A program made the position numbers and the translations under genes. Shown one piece after another: positions 12,801 to 24,668 of a DNA stretch of 64,000 nt. The first letter of the stretch is position 1; the number at the start of each line of letters is the position of its first letter. The notes beneath the pieces were generated by a model. That model had not been told where the DNA came from. It saw nothing but the letters and a program-made list of their open reading frames with translations, and ran no database searches. Source of the stretch: Siderastrea radians (lineage: Eukaryota; Cnidaria; Anthozoa; Scleractinia; Rhizangiidae); NCBI GenBank assembly GCA_964017195.1, contig OZ024888.1, positions 16,421,701 through 16,485,700 on the forward strand. Reading direction: 5' to 3'.

Positions 12801-13477
12801 TAATGTTCTTTCTGAGATGGCTTCAAGCCTAGTAGAATTGCCAAATAGCTGAATGGTGTTCGGAAATCCCTCACTTTTTTAACACATTAATGAATTGTGT
12901 GGCCCTGTGGAGCTTGTAAACATTGGCAGAATGAATTTGAAGCTAAGAATTTTCACTTTATAATTCGCAAATTCGATACTTTTTGCACAACACCGGTCAC
13001 ATGTCACGCGCGTCACACTACGCGCTTGGGCTGCCTGTGGTGAGCCGTACGCACGCACGCTCGTCCAAAAACACACCCTTTTGGTTTTTTTTTAATGTAT
13101 TGAAATCATGCTAAGTAACAAACAATATCACAGAAGTCTATAAATCGATTCTCACTATAATTTTTTCTAATGAATGTTTTTATACATAATCACTTAAACT
13201 TTTAATCACTTAAAAGTGATAAACAAAACGTTGCTGAAAACTGGAGTTGCTGAAATGGGACAAACCTTACCTTGCAGGGGAGATGTGGTATCCACCTTCC
13301 CTGTTCCCTTGTAGGTTGGAATGTTAAATGTCCCCTTTCACTTATTTATACCCTTCATTTCTACTGTGTTTAGACCAATTGCTTTTATTCCACGAGTTCT
13401 ATAGAAGCCGTCAGTCATTTCAAGTCATGTAACAGCAGTTTCTTAAGGTGTTCCATAAGTGCCCCTTGTCTGTTTAC
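9888..13477. other. Gene-poor stretch with small repeats
   Basis: It contains repeated phrases around AACCTACTATTTTGTC (11238-11345), a MITE (12284-12706) and overlapping ORFs on both strands at 11700-12108 that look like shadows of one repeat. A possible 37-nt minus exon (about 13319-13283, ending GCAAG|gtaagg) has a weak acceptor and its phases do not lead into the CTLD exon, so I do not call it. Confidence 0.4.
12284..12706. mobile_element. MITE with GGGTTGNCCACA termini
   Basis: The left end GGGTTGTCCACATTATGCTC matches the inverted right end, read on + as CCGGCACAATGTGGTCAACCC. The motif ATTATGCTC recurs just inside both ends. It is about 420 bp long with no coding content. The target-site duplication was not resolved. 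Confidence 0.55.
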
Positions 13478-13886
13478 CTTTGTCATTTGCATCGTTGTCT
13501 TCATTCAAGTCTTTATTTCCTTCGGTAGCATATCCACCTATTTCGCTAGCGTCTACAAAGTCTGGAGAAAAAAATATGACGACAAGGTGAAGACAAATAC
13601 AGCCGAAGACGTGAAATTGTTGTTAAATTTTACTCAGTGTGAAGACAACTTTTTTTTTCATTTCACGAGAAACAATATGACAAACTAGCCAACCTTTGGT
13701 CTCCGCTTGGAAAGCTACGTGGGCTAAATCTTTGGTCAAAGTTTTGCCGGGATTCAAGGAATCGCCAACGTCTAGCTTAGCCGAATCACCGAGACTGCTC
13801 GGTACGTCCTTGTAATAGAAACGTTCTTCCGAGGAGTCTACATTGTAAACAGCAAAAGCTGCGAGAAAAAGAACGATCCCTTGCAT
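13478..13886 (-). CDS. Signal-peptide exon and acidic spacer exon (copy 2)
   Basis: Exon 1 (13886-13694) starts at ATG (MQGIVLFLAAFAVYNVDSSE), a clear signal peptide, followed by ERFYYKDVPSSLGDSAKLDV. It ends AAAG|GTTGGC in phase 1. Exon 2 (13561-13478) follows a CTCCAG acceptor and encodes 28 residues rich in D, E and N (FVDASEIGGYATEG, then NKDLNEDNDANDK). It ends AAAG|GTAAAC, again in phase 1. The upstream in-frame codon that is ATG in copy 1 is GTG here, so the start is the Met at 13886. The family is not recognised. The phase-1 exit matches the phase-1 entry of the CTLD exon at 9293, so these may be the 5' exons of a signal-spacer-CTLD-CCP-EGF-ZP gene. Confidence 0.55.
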
Positions 13887-14740
13887 AATGCTCGTCACTT
13901 TTGCTTCAGAATGTTCACGCCTTAATTTACTGCGTTGTCTCGAAACATGAAAAACTGCACGATTATTTCGCCGATAACGGAGCTATTAGCCACTTGAGTA
14001 TAGAAGAGCAATTACAAAGGCTACTTCGTTTCTGAAAGAAACCTGTCTGAGTAATATCTAAGACCCATATCAGTTTATTATAGAATGGAGTAAATTGAAA
14101 ACAATAAAAGCATACCAACTAGGATATTCATAATGACAGCCATCCTTTCTAATAAATCACGGTTGAAAGAAAAAGACTGAAGTTACAAGCCAAGTTGGCT
14201 TTTAGGTTTCGATGTTATAAAACGTTATCCTAGAAAACATTTCCTTTTATGTTTTTTGCACGGACGTTTGGGTTACAGGGATCTCTACACATGCAAAGTT
14301 GTTGAGCCTGAAATAGCTGCACTTGTCATCAGTCAAAGCTTATTTTTGCATATTGTATGAAGGTTTCATACTAGTCATAGAAAATCATATCTTAGACGAT
14401 CATCTTTATGGACTCGCAGGTGACTAATCCAATCAGATAAAAGAAGAAGTATGAACTTGTTCGACCACTGGCCAATACTAGGCTTGAAAACATGCGTATC
14501 TACACTATTTACACCCGTGGAGGAAACTACCAAAAGTTAGAGTTTTCACACGTAATACTGGTTAACTACTGGTGGGTATCTGACAGTGATAGTGGCGAGA
14601 CTTTTGTCATTTTAAAAATGCTAAAAACAGTGACCTAATCAGAAACAAAACCCGTGTATGACATTTGTAATGTAAACAACTTGAAACAGACTGGATGTAT
14701 GTCAGCATACCACTCACTGGACGGTATATTTGATCAAGAA
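13640..14740. repeat. Duplicated block, copy 2 (pairs with 1-1180)
   Basis: It has the same order and orientation as 1-1180: signal exon, then the upstream non-coding region through GGCCAATACTAGGCTTGAAA (about 14468). It most likely reflects a tandem duplication of a whole minus-strand gene about 13.6 kb apart. Confidence 0.8.
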
Positions 14741-15137
14741 TAAAACACTTTTGCCACGCAAACTAATATCAGAAGTAAAACGAATAAATAATCACGGAAT
14801 TTAACCGAACAAAACAGGCTCATTGGGGCCCAGTCATTATTTATCCCCTAGAGGGGTTGGAGGATTTTGATATAACCAGTTGCTTAAAATATCTGATTCC
14901 CCCTCAAGCAACTGTTATATTTTCGTGGACCCCCAAAATAGACACCATAATCCTTTGTACACCTCCCTTGCACCACCACCACCACTTTGCTTCTTTACAC
15001 GCCAAACATTTCCTCCTCGGTCGATGTTTCTCAGTTCTTATACTACACCAGCGTACGTTGTCCATGCATTTGTCTGAAAAGTCTACGGGAAAATTTAAAC
15101 ACAGTGGTTTACAAAATTAAAACCACTAAATTCAATC
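14741..15137. other. Non-coding stretch
   Basis: There is a short C-rich tract and no ORF with protein-like composition. Its right edge is the 9-bp target duplication of the following hairpin element. Confidence 0.4.
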
Positions 15138-15336
15138 TAGCCTGTTCCAGGCGTTCAGATAGTGGAGCGCGAGCGAAAAATAAAGCGAGCGAAAGAGCGG
15201 GAAAAAACGAGGGGAGACTGGGGAAGAACCGAGGTTCCCTCGTCCTCTTCCCCAGCCTCCCCTCGTTTTTTCCCAGCTCTTTCGCTCGCTTTATTTTTCG
15301 CTCGCGCTCCACTATCTGAACGCCTGGAACAGGCTA
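15138..15336. mobile_element. Hairpin MITE, TAGCCTG family, 9-bp target duplication
   Basis: This is a near-perfect ~199-bp palindrome that starts TAGCCTGTTCCAGGCGTTC and ends GAACGCCTGGAACAGGCTA. The 9 bp AATTCAATC flanks both sides (15129-15137 and 15337-15345). Its two halves match the two ends of the larger element at 36353-37472, so it is the internally deleted form. Confidence 0.9.
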
Positions 15337-15605
15337 AATTCAATCAGTAAATAGTTTCTGTGTTAAATTATTTATAATTCAGAAATATTGCAGAATTCAT
15401 ATTTGACAGCAATTATTCGACATTGGGACTAACAAACTCAGTTTTTCGCGCCATGTTTGCACCTGATAAAAAAAAAAGTAAAGGGGAGAACTCTAGATAA
15501 AGTGGATGTGTTGATTTCAACCAGGATCCCATCGATGGGCTCCTGTTTCAACGCAAATAGGCCTATTTCGTAAATTGGTTGTTTGGTTGTCGTTATTCCC
15601 CGCTT

Positions 15606-16220
15606 CTATTGTGCTTGTGTCCAGGATAAAAATGCGATTGGTCTTGCGTGCAATGCTTGTGGAATGTCTTGGACCGACTGGCCAGATTGAAGGCAAATTA
15701 TCCTTCGACATTCTTCTCTGGACAATGGGTTCATTCCTGCGTAGATAAATGGATTAATGGCGCTAGACAAACTAACACAAAAAGAAGCTAACAATTCAAC
15801 TTGTCGTGGCATATTAAGTACTGGCAAAGAGGAAGCGTGTCAAGATGATGATGACCCAGGGAGGCAACCAACACAACATGGACGCAAACACGACAACAAA
15901 CATTGACCTACTTATTCAAATTTCATGCAAACTTATGGGCCTATCCTCCAAGTGAGAATGAAGGCCTTGCCTTGCCTAACAGATCCAAGATTGTGCTCTC
16001 GAATCTTTTTTGCACGACTTTTTTGTAGCTGAACATGGTCACCACAAGTGGAAGGGTGAAAATAAGCCAACGACGACGACAAAATGGACGATCCTGCCCA
16101 ATTCCCTCAAATGGTCATTTAAACATGCTACCTACCCTGGTTAGAAGCGAAACTTCCGTAAGCCAGGAAGACGAGGAATCAACGTATACAAGGCTACAAA
16201 CGCCTATGCGGACGCAAGAA
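15606..16220 (-). pseudogene. Decayed class A GPCR (TM5-TM7 remains)
   Basis: Reading leftwards, TM5-like sequence WLIFTLPLVVTMFSYKK lies near 16060. TM6 with the class A signature MLCWLPPWVIIILTRF lies near 15880, and TM7 SSAINPFIYAGMNPLSREE near 15745. In-frame stops separate TM5 from TM6, and a one-base shift separates TM6 from TM7. No TM1-TM4 was found to the right. The NPFIY motif and CWLP are intact, so the parent was a rhodopsin-like receptor. The plus-strand ORF at 16035-16349 is its antisense shadow. Confidence 0.75.
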
Positions 16221-16349
16221 GGACGGGAGAATTTCTTTACGAAAAGAATTGTTTATATTGTTGAACTGACTTGCATATTCTTACGTATCTGTTTATTGTT
16301 TTATTGTTTATTCTTCTGTTTGTCTAGATTAAAAAAGAAACAAAAATAA

Positions 16350-18183
16350 AATAAAACAAAAAAAGGAAACGGAAACTCGTTAAAAAAACAAAACAAAACA
16401 AAAAACAATACAATGGTAATGGATAAAGGAACACCGCAGTAATAAAAGTAGCCTAAGTAGTTGCGTAAAAGAAAGGAAGCCTGAAAAATCCATTCTGCGA
16501 CTGCTTCGTATGTCACTGCGTCCTAACCCTAGGCCTTGTAACAGTCCAAAATACACTATTGTACTTTTGGATCGTCTGAGTCCTTTATTATCTCTCCTGT
16601 TCGCTATAGAGTGATTAGGTTCTATGGAATGTAAAGGTTAGTCATCACGCACAACTGTACAAATGACTGCGCCTTTCAATGACGTGGTTTAGGACAAAAC
16701 AATTGTTGTTTTTCATTGCAGTCAATCAATGGGTTCAAAGTCATGTTCCTGCCTTGTCGGATTGGTAGATTTCGATCCACTTTGTCAATTACTACTAGTT
16801 AGGTTTTGAAGTCGTTGAAAGGCACTGTACAAACTTGCAAGCATAAGCGCAAGGCTGTTCAGTGAGCACAAGCAACAAGCACAATCACAGATCTATGCAG
16901 GTACAGTATGAACCTTTAAAAAGTGGCTTTTAATATGGCTTACAATCATATGTAGGTTATTAAATTGCGCTTACTTGTGTTATTTCAGTTTACACGGGTG
17001 GCGCAATGATGCAAGCCTAAGCGCATGTGCAAGAAAAATATATCTGTGATTTCTTTGTGCTTGCATTTATGATTTGGTGCGCTTGAGTTTGAAACGCATA
17101 CTTAACGCATACATGACTTGCGCTTTCGCTTATACTTGTGTCGTTCATGTACATGTAGACCACCCTTAAGGAGAAATTAGTAGTTTAATGTTTGCTTTTG
17201 GATACAGGGGACCTTCGCATAACATCAGATATCAAAATAAGGTAATGCAGGGTGCGCGCCTGTTCAATGAAGCAGCTACATCTGAATGTTGATTCTCGTC
17301 CGCTGCATTCTGGATATGCATGCTGGTACCATCTGATCTTCACTTTAACACTCTTGGCGCGGGATCGGATTTTTGAGTGTTACACAAGTTGACCATACAT
17401 GATAGATTAACACTAACCAATAATGAATTGATTTTAAGATAACTGTGATTTTTTTCTTCCTTGAATAATAAATGTCTTGTAAAGCAAAGTGAAGTTTTCA
17501 GTTTTGCCCGTCCACAGCAACATAACTGTAGGTGTTCTGCTGCAATGCCCTAGATGAGCTGAAGCTACGGACGATTGTGTATCTCCTTGCAACATGAAAG
17601 CCCTAATGTACATGAATTTGAGAGATGCAACACAAGGCTGCAACATAAGAACTGCATGTTTTACCATGTAAACCAATGGCAATCCTCTCCTTTCTCGTGC
17701 AACAAATTTCCCACGATGGAAAGCCACAGAAAAAGTAGAAATCCATGATGCAGTAGCCAGACTGCACATTGAACTTGTAGAGTGGTTATCTTTTGTGTCT
17801 CAAAAATATTGCACACCATCATGTGCCGATATTCACAATGTAATGCAATATGGCTGTGATTTTGGTCATGTAAATTCTCTTCTTTCTTGCATGTACATCA
17901 ATGCCTCATTTGTAACAGAAGAGTCGCCATTTACATTGAAAAACCACAAACGAGATAACCCTGCTCAATGATGAACTTCGTGTTTCATCAATAGTGCTGC
18001 AGAGGTTTCATGACGTTACCGGTACTTTCACTGATATACTGAGGAGTAACCAACTTTTCCAGCTGATTATAATGAACTCCTTTGTCCCATGCATGCATTT
18101 GGTTTTCCTTTGTCGCTTGGTCGCCCTTGGGGAAGTCGACATGCTTTAGTTGGTTTTGCTGGTACTTCATGTATATCAGTTGT
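16350..18183. other. Non-coding stretch, 3' flank of SZRD1
   Basis: It contains low-complexity AAAACAAAAC sequence near 16330-16410 and moderately complex sequence up to the SZRD1 stop codon. The part nearest 18184 is probably SZRD1 3' UTR. No other gene was recognised. Confidence 0.4.
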
Positions 18184-19915
18184 TCACCTGCTGAGCTCAA
18201 ATCCTTTTGAACCATTATCATTTGGACCCCTGAATAAAACACATTCAAGCAAATTACAGTCAAGCCTTGGTTGAAGGTTTAGCGTTCAAATCCCTGGGGG
18301 GGGGGGGGGGTAGAATACAAGCAGTCTTTCTTTCTGCGCAAGGACAGTTGAGCAAAACGAACATGCCAGCCGATTTTTTTTTCGATTTTTGTACGTACGG
18401 GGATGCTCTGCCTGGAGATTCAATCCCTTTAATAGCGGAGCCAGCGCGCTAGCGCGTCAGCGGAGCTCCATTGCTAAGGAAATTTGGTAACATATGAAGC
18501 CAAAAAATTTTGGTAGTGACGTAATAGTCGCGTGACCGTCCGTCCGTACATCCGTACGTCCGTCCGTCCGCACCAGAGGGCTACCAATACACTTCATACA
18601 CTGGATATAACCCTGTGCTGAATCCCGTGTGTTTTTGGCGAGAAATCGCATGTTGACCCGCGTTGTAGGAAAACAAGCAAAGACAGCAAAAGTCAAAAAC
18701 AAATTTGTTAATGGCAAAAAAAAGTTCAAAAGAACACTTAGTTGTCTTTTTGGTGGAAGGGGAAAAGTTCAATTTAGGCGAAAGAAATTAGGCGATAAAG
18801 TTGAGGCAAAAAGTTCAAATTTGCCTCGTCGGTTCTGTTCAAACTCGGTTGGCACACCGCTTCAGTTCGCAGCTTTTCGCAGCGGTTTCGACGCCAAATA
18901 TGGCAGAGCTAGTGCTTTTTGTTTTTTCTGTCCACAACCATGGTTTTTACGGCGTTTCGAACACATTTTGCCAGGAAAAACACCAGCATTTTCATGCTGT
19001 TAGGCAGCTTGTCACGAAGAAAGAAATAAGTACTAAAATTAACTTGTACAATAACGTTAAACGCCCATGGCCTAGTGGACTAGTCACCGGCATCTCACGC
19101 CGACGAGCCGGGTTCGATACTCAGCGGAAGCAGGTACTTTTTTTCTTTTTTTTTTCTTTGTTTGTTTGTTTGTTTGTTTTTTTATTTAACGACTTGAATG
19201 AGAGTATTTTCACAAATTAATAACTGCCAGCAAAAACAAAACAAACAAAAGATAATAAAAAAAATAAACTAAAAAACAGACAAAACAAAAAGGGGGCTCC
19301 GCTTTTAGGCTTGGCTAAATCTATATATTACCCTTTCATCTACTCATTTATTGCTTGTACCTAGTTGCTTTGTCACTCTTGCAACCCTTTTTTAGTACTT
19401 AGATTTAGCTGAGATCCGTTCCAGTTTCCGGTGTATTTTGGCAACCCTTTCGCACGTGTAAACAAAAAAAAAAAAAAGCACGCAAATTTATCAATACAGA
19501 GCCCGATTAACATGGGCAATGGACACTTTTGTGACCCTAGTGACATACTCCACTCCCAAAGTTAAGGTGTCTGAACACAGTTTGTGCGCGCTCTATGATT
19601 TGTACTGCTGACGTGAATTAGCGCGCGCACAAGGCTTTGAGAAAAACAAACATGGCACCTGTACAGCGGTCATTCATTTTGTGCAGTAAAGATTGTGCAA
19701 GTGTTTTTTCCCGTCTTAACAATCAAACAGTTTGTTATGTGTGAAAAACGTTTGTTTTTCAATGTATTAAAGGTAATACTATTGGAAAATACCCTGCCTT
19801 TCTGGGATTGTTTGTATGGATCGAGAAAGATCGAGGACTTCAAATGCAACGCATGCGCAGTTAACCAGAAAATTGAGACTGCATGGTCATTCTCGTCGCC
19901 AGAGCTGCGATCCTT

Positions 19916-19947
<32 letters not shown>

Positions 19948-22900
19948 GGGTCTAAAAACAGGACGTCCGCGAATCACAGACTTCCGGCTTTCTGCACAGC
20001 CTCAGAAATTTGATACAATAACCGTTACCATCGGTTACAAAAATGGGTAGCTATTGCACTTGTGCGTTATCCTGGCCTCCGCCAGAGCTCTCGATCCGTG
20101 GCACTGGCCAAAAGGATCACAGTCCTGGGGACGAGAATGCTGCATGGTTTAGTGGAAATGCACTGATATTTAAGGAAGCGCTGGTTAGAATTTCATGAAA
20201 TTCAAGAGAATAATAGTTCAGAACACGCGTAACTCGCCTACAAACAAAAATTGAAATGTGACAGAGGAGAGCATCAGAAAACGTTAAAATGCAAAACAAA
20301 GAATTGCAGAAGAGCTCTCTGTCAAAATTTCACGAGACCACTGTCAATAGGCCAGTATTTTTCAGAGTTTTCTGGAGACAAATGTTGGAAAAAATCTAAC
20401 GACTGGATTTTCTGAAAATAAATCAAACCCATTATTTAATGCCAGCTTATTACTAGCTGTGTTGCCATGGCAACGGCACTCTGTCCAATAAAACATATCA
20501 AAATATAATCGTTTTTAGTTGAATATGCATCTTGCCAATTTTTACTGCCCAACAGCCAGTGGTTTGTTAAATGACAATGAATAATGCATAGGTACAAGAA
20601 AACTGTGTTCGGCCACCTTTAACTTGCTTAACCCTTTACGCCCCAGGGGCCCATTTCTCGAAATTCCTGATAACTTTCCGGGCACGGTAAGTATTTTCTC
20701 GCGCTCATTTATTTTTCAGCTAATGATAATTATTGAGGAAAACTTAGCGATATGCTTCACGAAATAATAAAGATTAAGATTTAGCTTTCAAAATCAATAA
20801 AAATTGTATAGCTATTCCAGAATATTGTGCACCTAAAATTGTTTTCGAGCCCGGAAAGTTATCGGGATTTTCGAGAAACGGGCCCCAGCATCGTTATAAA
20901 CTCTCCTCACTGGTTTTCATACATTTCCTTGAGGACAAATTAGGAGAACGTGTTTAAACATAAAGACAATAATAGTTGAACATTTCCTTAATTCTCGTGA
21001 CCATTATGTGTAATTACTAATAATACAGAGATTTGGTAACGAGACATTCGATGCTGATAACTGTTTGGACTTAAAGGGTTAACATGACAACAATCAAGCA
21101 AAGTTACAGCACAACTTTTTTATGCAATGCCAATAGCATTCCTACAAGATATTTGACCTCTTAACCAAGCGGAAGGCTTCTTCAGTTTCACTAAAAGTTA
21201 CATTTACATGTATATAGATATAATCTCGCAAAGAGTGTACAATTTAAATCTACATGTAGAGACAAAAAATTCGCTTTGTTGCTTATAAACTGTATGCGTT
21301 ACTCTTTGTATGGAACAAACGTGTATCCATGATGTTTATGCTGCATGCCTGCTTACTACAGACACCCAGATGATACAGACACTTAAAGGGAGTCCCTCGG
21401 GTGTTTATATGAGCCAGGTTAGCATGAATTACTTACTGGTAATCTTGAATGTGACATCAAACTAATGAAAAGTATAGAACTAACCTTGGTAGTCGAATGA
21501 CATTCTCTGGAAGTTTTTGTTCTATTTGTATTGCTCTTGGCATTTCATTTTTCCTAAAGGAAATAATAAAGAAAAATTCGCATTAACCAAGGACGGAAGA
21601 GTTATCTGGGAATGACAAACTCAATAGCTTTTCAGTAGATTTAAGGTGTACACTCGAAGCTGTAATTTGTACACAATAACAGTTTTGTCATCAAATATAC
21701 ATGTATATTTTCAGTGCAAAGACAACCAGTTTTCAACATTACCCTACACTACAAGGAGTCACTGTTTTTCTTAATGATGGAATAGAGGTGTCTGATCTGC
21801 AAGTGACAGACCCATTAACTATAATGAGTGATAGAAACATATAAGAAATAAAAACAGCTACAACAGCTACTCATAGTCTAATGTTACCCTTTTGGAACAA
21901 GTTGATACCACAAACTACTACCCAAAAGTTCTTTGTGTTAAAGTCTCAAATTTTCTGCCAGGCAAAAAAGGAGGCCAGGCATTAGCCAGAGAAACTGTAT
22001 GCCCCACGAAATTTCCCAGCAACTTGTAAAAACACATTATTTAGACATTTTTTAAAGTTTTTATTTTAATAAATTGCTGGGATCTAACAATTTGCCTGCA
22101 TGTTTGAATGTATTTTGTGACATGAAGCAACTTACTCCAAGTCATTGCTTTCATCTGAAGCAGCTCCCAATATTCTTGCTCTGTAGGCAAAACAAAACCC
22201 TTAATTAAAACATTAGCTAGATCTATTTGACTTAAAAAGGGAGTTGGGGGTATGGGGTGGAATAAGATATGGAATCAGAGGGGTGGGGTCCCCAGTATGA
22301 AATTGCTGGAAGTGCATCAAAGGCAGCCTCAGGGAGTGGGGGTGGGTTTGACAGTGAAAGACCCTTCACTCTCGGTGCCCACTCCCACCTTTTTACTCCA
22401 CCATTAAATGTACAAGTATACAGAGTGTATGGCTGTACATGCATCCATGAGAAAGTCAAATACTCAACAACAAACAGCTCTATAAAATAGTGCACACCCC
22501 TTACCTTGCTTCTGCGTACTCTGCCTGCCTTTCTGCCAGTGTTTTATGTGTAGGCTTTCCTTTGGTGGCTTCTTGGTTGTTAGTTTGATTTGTGCCCCCA
22601 GAATCTGGCCTCTTTAAAATTCTTAACTAAACAGAAATTAACATACATGTACATATAAATGTCATCCAGCACTAACACTGGCTATATTTAAGCGAAAATA
22701 GAGAGAAGTGGATGTCATGTATGGAAAGACTGCTCTCCAGACTTTTTCCTGTTGAAGTGAGTTGGCCAATGCATGTACCTAATTAGGAATGAAACTGTGG
22801 TGTGCACTTGATAGCTGTTGTTGGTGCTTCATCATATCTGACTATGATATTGCTGTGCTAGTTACCTCTGAAGTAACTGTGTAGGCCATTTCTGGACATA

Positions 22901-24668
22901 CATGCACAGTGTTGTCTCTTAAAAGTTGGCCAAGGGAAGTCTGTAGTGCCTTGTGCGTAAGCTACACTGAACTTAAGTCTGCATTCTGGAGTCTGGAGTG
23001 AGGCAGTGTGGCCCAGTGATTAGGGCACCGCACTTGAAATACAGAGGTCCTGGGTTCAAGTCTCGCTCTGACCACTATTAGCTGGAGTTGTTTCACGGCC
23101 GATCTGGGTTCAACTCCTTGGCCACACTTGTAAATAGCCAACTGGTCTGCCTCCTGCCAGTTGGGATTTTTAACTTGTAGTGCTAAGTTTGAAATATTTG
23201 TTACTAAGATTTAAATGCTCTGCCCCACTAGCATCTTACTATAATCACTTGCCAAGCCGGGGTAAATAAAGGACATCTATTTATTTATTTTTATTCAATT
23301 TGAACAACAATTAAGCCAGATGACTCATCAGGGTTGCTACTTACAGATTCTGTTGCTTGCACAACTCTTTGCTGGATGGAATGCTATGCCATTGAAGGGT
23401 TTCTCAAACATTTGAACTATAGCAAGTTTCCCTAACAGCCTGCTGTTACCAATAATATTTGTAAATACAACTGGATGGTGAGACACACATATGGTGGCAC
23501 ATTTGTTTTTGTCTAACTTAGAAACAACATGATGTAGAGATGATATGAGCTACAGCACTAACAATTGACAATCTGATGCTCTACCGGATAGAAAACTGTA
23601 GGTCTGCACTTATCACACATGCACACGCGTAAGTTATGTAGTATGGAATGACTACAGTCACCCTTCAGACCTTGCGTTACCTAATGTACATGTACAACCA
23701 AACAGGCTAGGTACATGTACATGATTGTACAAGCAACTACAAAAAATAACATAAATACATAAAAATTACTTGTGGTTTATAAAGAGTTCTGCTTGTATCC
23801 TCTTGCATCAAAACTGGTGAGGTGATCTTGTTTTCTTGAAACCTAAAATACATAACACACACAGAAAAATCAAACAAAAACAGAGCAGCAATTTAATATC
23901 TTGATATTTCAACATACTGGCCCCAGTTGTTCAAAAGTTGGATGGCGCTATCCACCGGATAAATCTCTATCCACTGGATAACGCAACTGGTTTCCCTAAT
24001 GCTTATCCACTGGATAGTGATTTATCCGATGGATAGCGCTATCCAACTTTTGAACAACTGAGGCCTGATCAATGATGTTTGGCAACTGCATGGGTAATGG
24101 CAAATCAGGTTTTGTTCATCTTACTTTTGTGATGCAGTTGAGGCTTTTTCATCTTTTTCTCTGACTTGTTTCTCTCTTTCTTCCATTCTTCTTTCCAACT
24201 CCTAAATTACATACATGTATAAGTGAAGAGTGCTTGATTATTTTCAAGAACAAAGTCACAACCAAGAACACTAGATAATTATACAGGAAATTAAAAAAAA
24301 AATAATGACAATAAAATAAAATAAAATAAAATAATAAAAAGTAATAATCATTAAAAAACAATGAGCAAGTCAAAGGTCAGTTCACTGTTCACCAATACAA
24401 GCAGAATAATAATATCGATTAATCTGAACAGTTTCAAGTCGTTGTAACTTGTTTGAACAATACAAGTTGAAAATCGTATGAATTATGAGAATCGTTTTGC
24501 CGCCATATTTAAGCTTTTACTTTACGGTAAGCAAGTTCTAATTGCGAAGGTAATAAAGAGAGTATTTAAAGCTTTCGTTATAAATACGATCTATTGATTT
24601 GTTACCCCAGAATCGGCGACGTCTTCCCAACTATCCCAAATATCATCATCATCTTCCTCGGCCGCCAT
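18184..24668 (-). CDS. SZRD1: SUZ RNA-binding domain-containing protein (SZRD1)
   Basis: Seven exons give a 164-residue protein (the vertebrate protein is about 150): 24668-24606, 24201-24125, 23842-23770, 22626-22505, 22180-22136, 21553-21485 and 18229-18184. Donor and acceptor phases agree at all six junctions (0, 2, 0, 2, 2, 2). The N terminus is acidic with a conserved WDSWEDVADSG. A charged coil (ELERRMEEREKQVREKDEK) follows, then the hallmark LRILKRPDS and the SUZ core AERQAEYAEARARILGA. The C terminus holds an ENVIRLPRGPNDNGSKGF segment like the SUZ-C motif, then ELSR and a TGA stop. SUZ domains bind RNA, so a conserved post-transcriptional role is expected. Intron 6 is 3.3 kb and full of transposons. 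The start lies 90 bp from the divergent ACOT7 start. Confidence 0.93.
18430..19305. repeat. Composite repeat: GCGGAGC ends, CGTCCGTC minisatellite, tRNA-like insert
   Basis: It starts near TTAATAGCGGAGCC and ends near GGGGGCTCCGCTTTTA, which look like short inverted ends. Inside lie a CCGTCCGTACATCCGTACGT minisatellite (18537-18571), a stretch shared with the inverted copy at ~55750-56300, and a tRNA-like sequence. It lies in SZRD1 intron 6. Confidence 0.55.
19071..19140 (+). repeat. tRNA-Glu-like sequence (SINE head or tRNA pseudogene)
   Basis: The sequence reads CCCATGGCCTAGTGGACTAG, with an A-box-like part. An anticodon stem CGGC/GCCG follows with loop ATCTCAC, placing CTC (Glu) at the anticodon, then a B box GGGTTCGATAC. 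The acceptor stem does not pair and the T stem is imperfect, so it is not a functional tRNA. A T-rich and (TTTG)n tail follows, as in a retroposed element. Confidence 0.6.
19888..20139. mobile_element. MITE with CATTCTCGT termini and 9-bp target duplication
   Basis: The ends are CATTCTCGTCGCCAGAGC on the left and, inverted, GGGGACGAGAATG on the right. The arms share GATCCTTTTGGCCAGNGCCAC, and CTGCATGGT flanks both sides (19879-19887 and 20140-20148). It is 252 bp with no ORF, inside SZRD1 intron 6. Confidence 0.8.
20646..20886. mobile_element. Hairpin MITE with GGGGCCC...TCTCGAAA ends
   Basis: The left arm GGGGCCCATTTCTCGAAATT, followed by CCTGATAACTTTCCGGGC, pairs with the right arm GCCCGGAAAGTTATCGGGAT, followed by TTTCGAGAAACGGGCCCC. 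It is about 240 bp, lies within SZRD1 intron 6 and has no coding content. Confidence 0.75.
22998..23292 (+). mobile_element. tRNA-derived SINE
   Basis: The tRNA-related head has a Pol III A box (TGGCCCAGTGATTAGG), a Phe-like GAA in the anticodon-loop position, and a B box (GGGTTCAAGTCTC). The body contains GGGTTCAACTCCTTGGCCAC and AATAGCCAACTGG. The tail ends in (ATTT)n near 23276-23292. It lies in SZRD1 intron 3 (22627-23769). I associate this body with coral SINEs from general familiarity, not from a search. Confidence 0.8.
23919..24065. mobile_element. Small MITE, GGCCCCAGTTGTTC ends
   Basis: Inverted arms GGCCCCAGTTGTTCAAAAG and CTTTTGAACAACTGAGGCC enclose TCCACNGGATAA-type inner repeats, 147 bp in all. 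It sits in SZRD1 intron 2. Confidence 0.8.

Noticed and set aside
13283..13319. Possible third exon of the N-terminal gene (37 nt)
   Set aside because: The acceptor lacks a pyrimidine tract and the exit phase (2) does not fit the phase-1 CTLD exon.
16035..16349. 104-codon plus-strand ORF
   Set aside because: It is antisense to the decayed GPCR TM5 region and its tail is low complexity.
17434..17769. 111-codon minus-strand ORF downstream of SZRD1
   Set aside because: No domain was seen. It lies where the SZRD1 3' UTR or flank is expected.
19071..19140. Functional tRNA-Glu gene
   Set aside because: The acceptor stem does not pair and the T stem is imperfect. It is better read as a tRNA-derived repeat.
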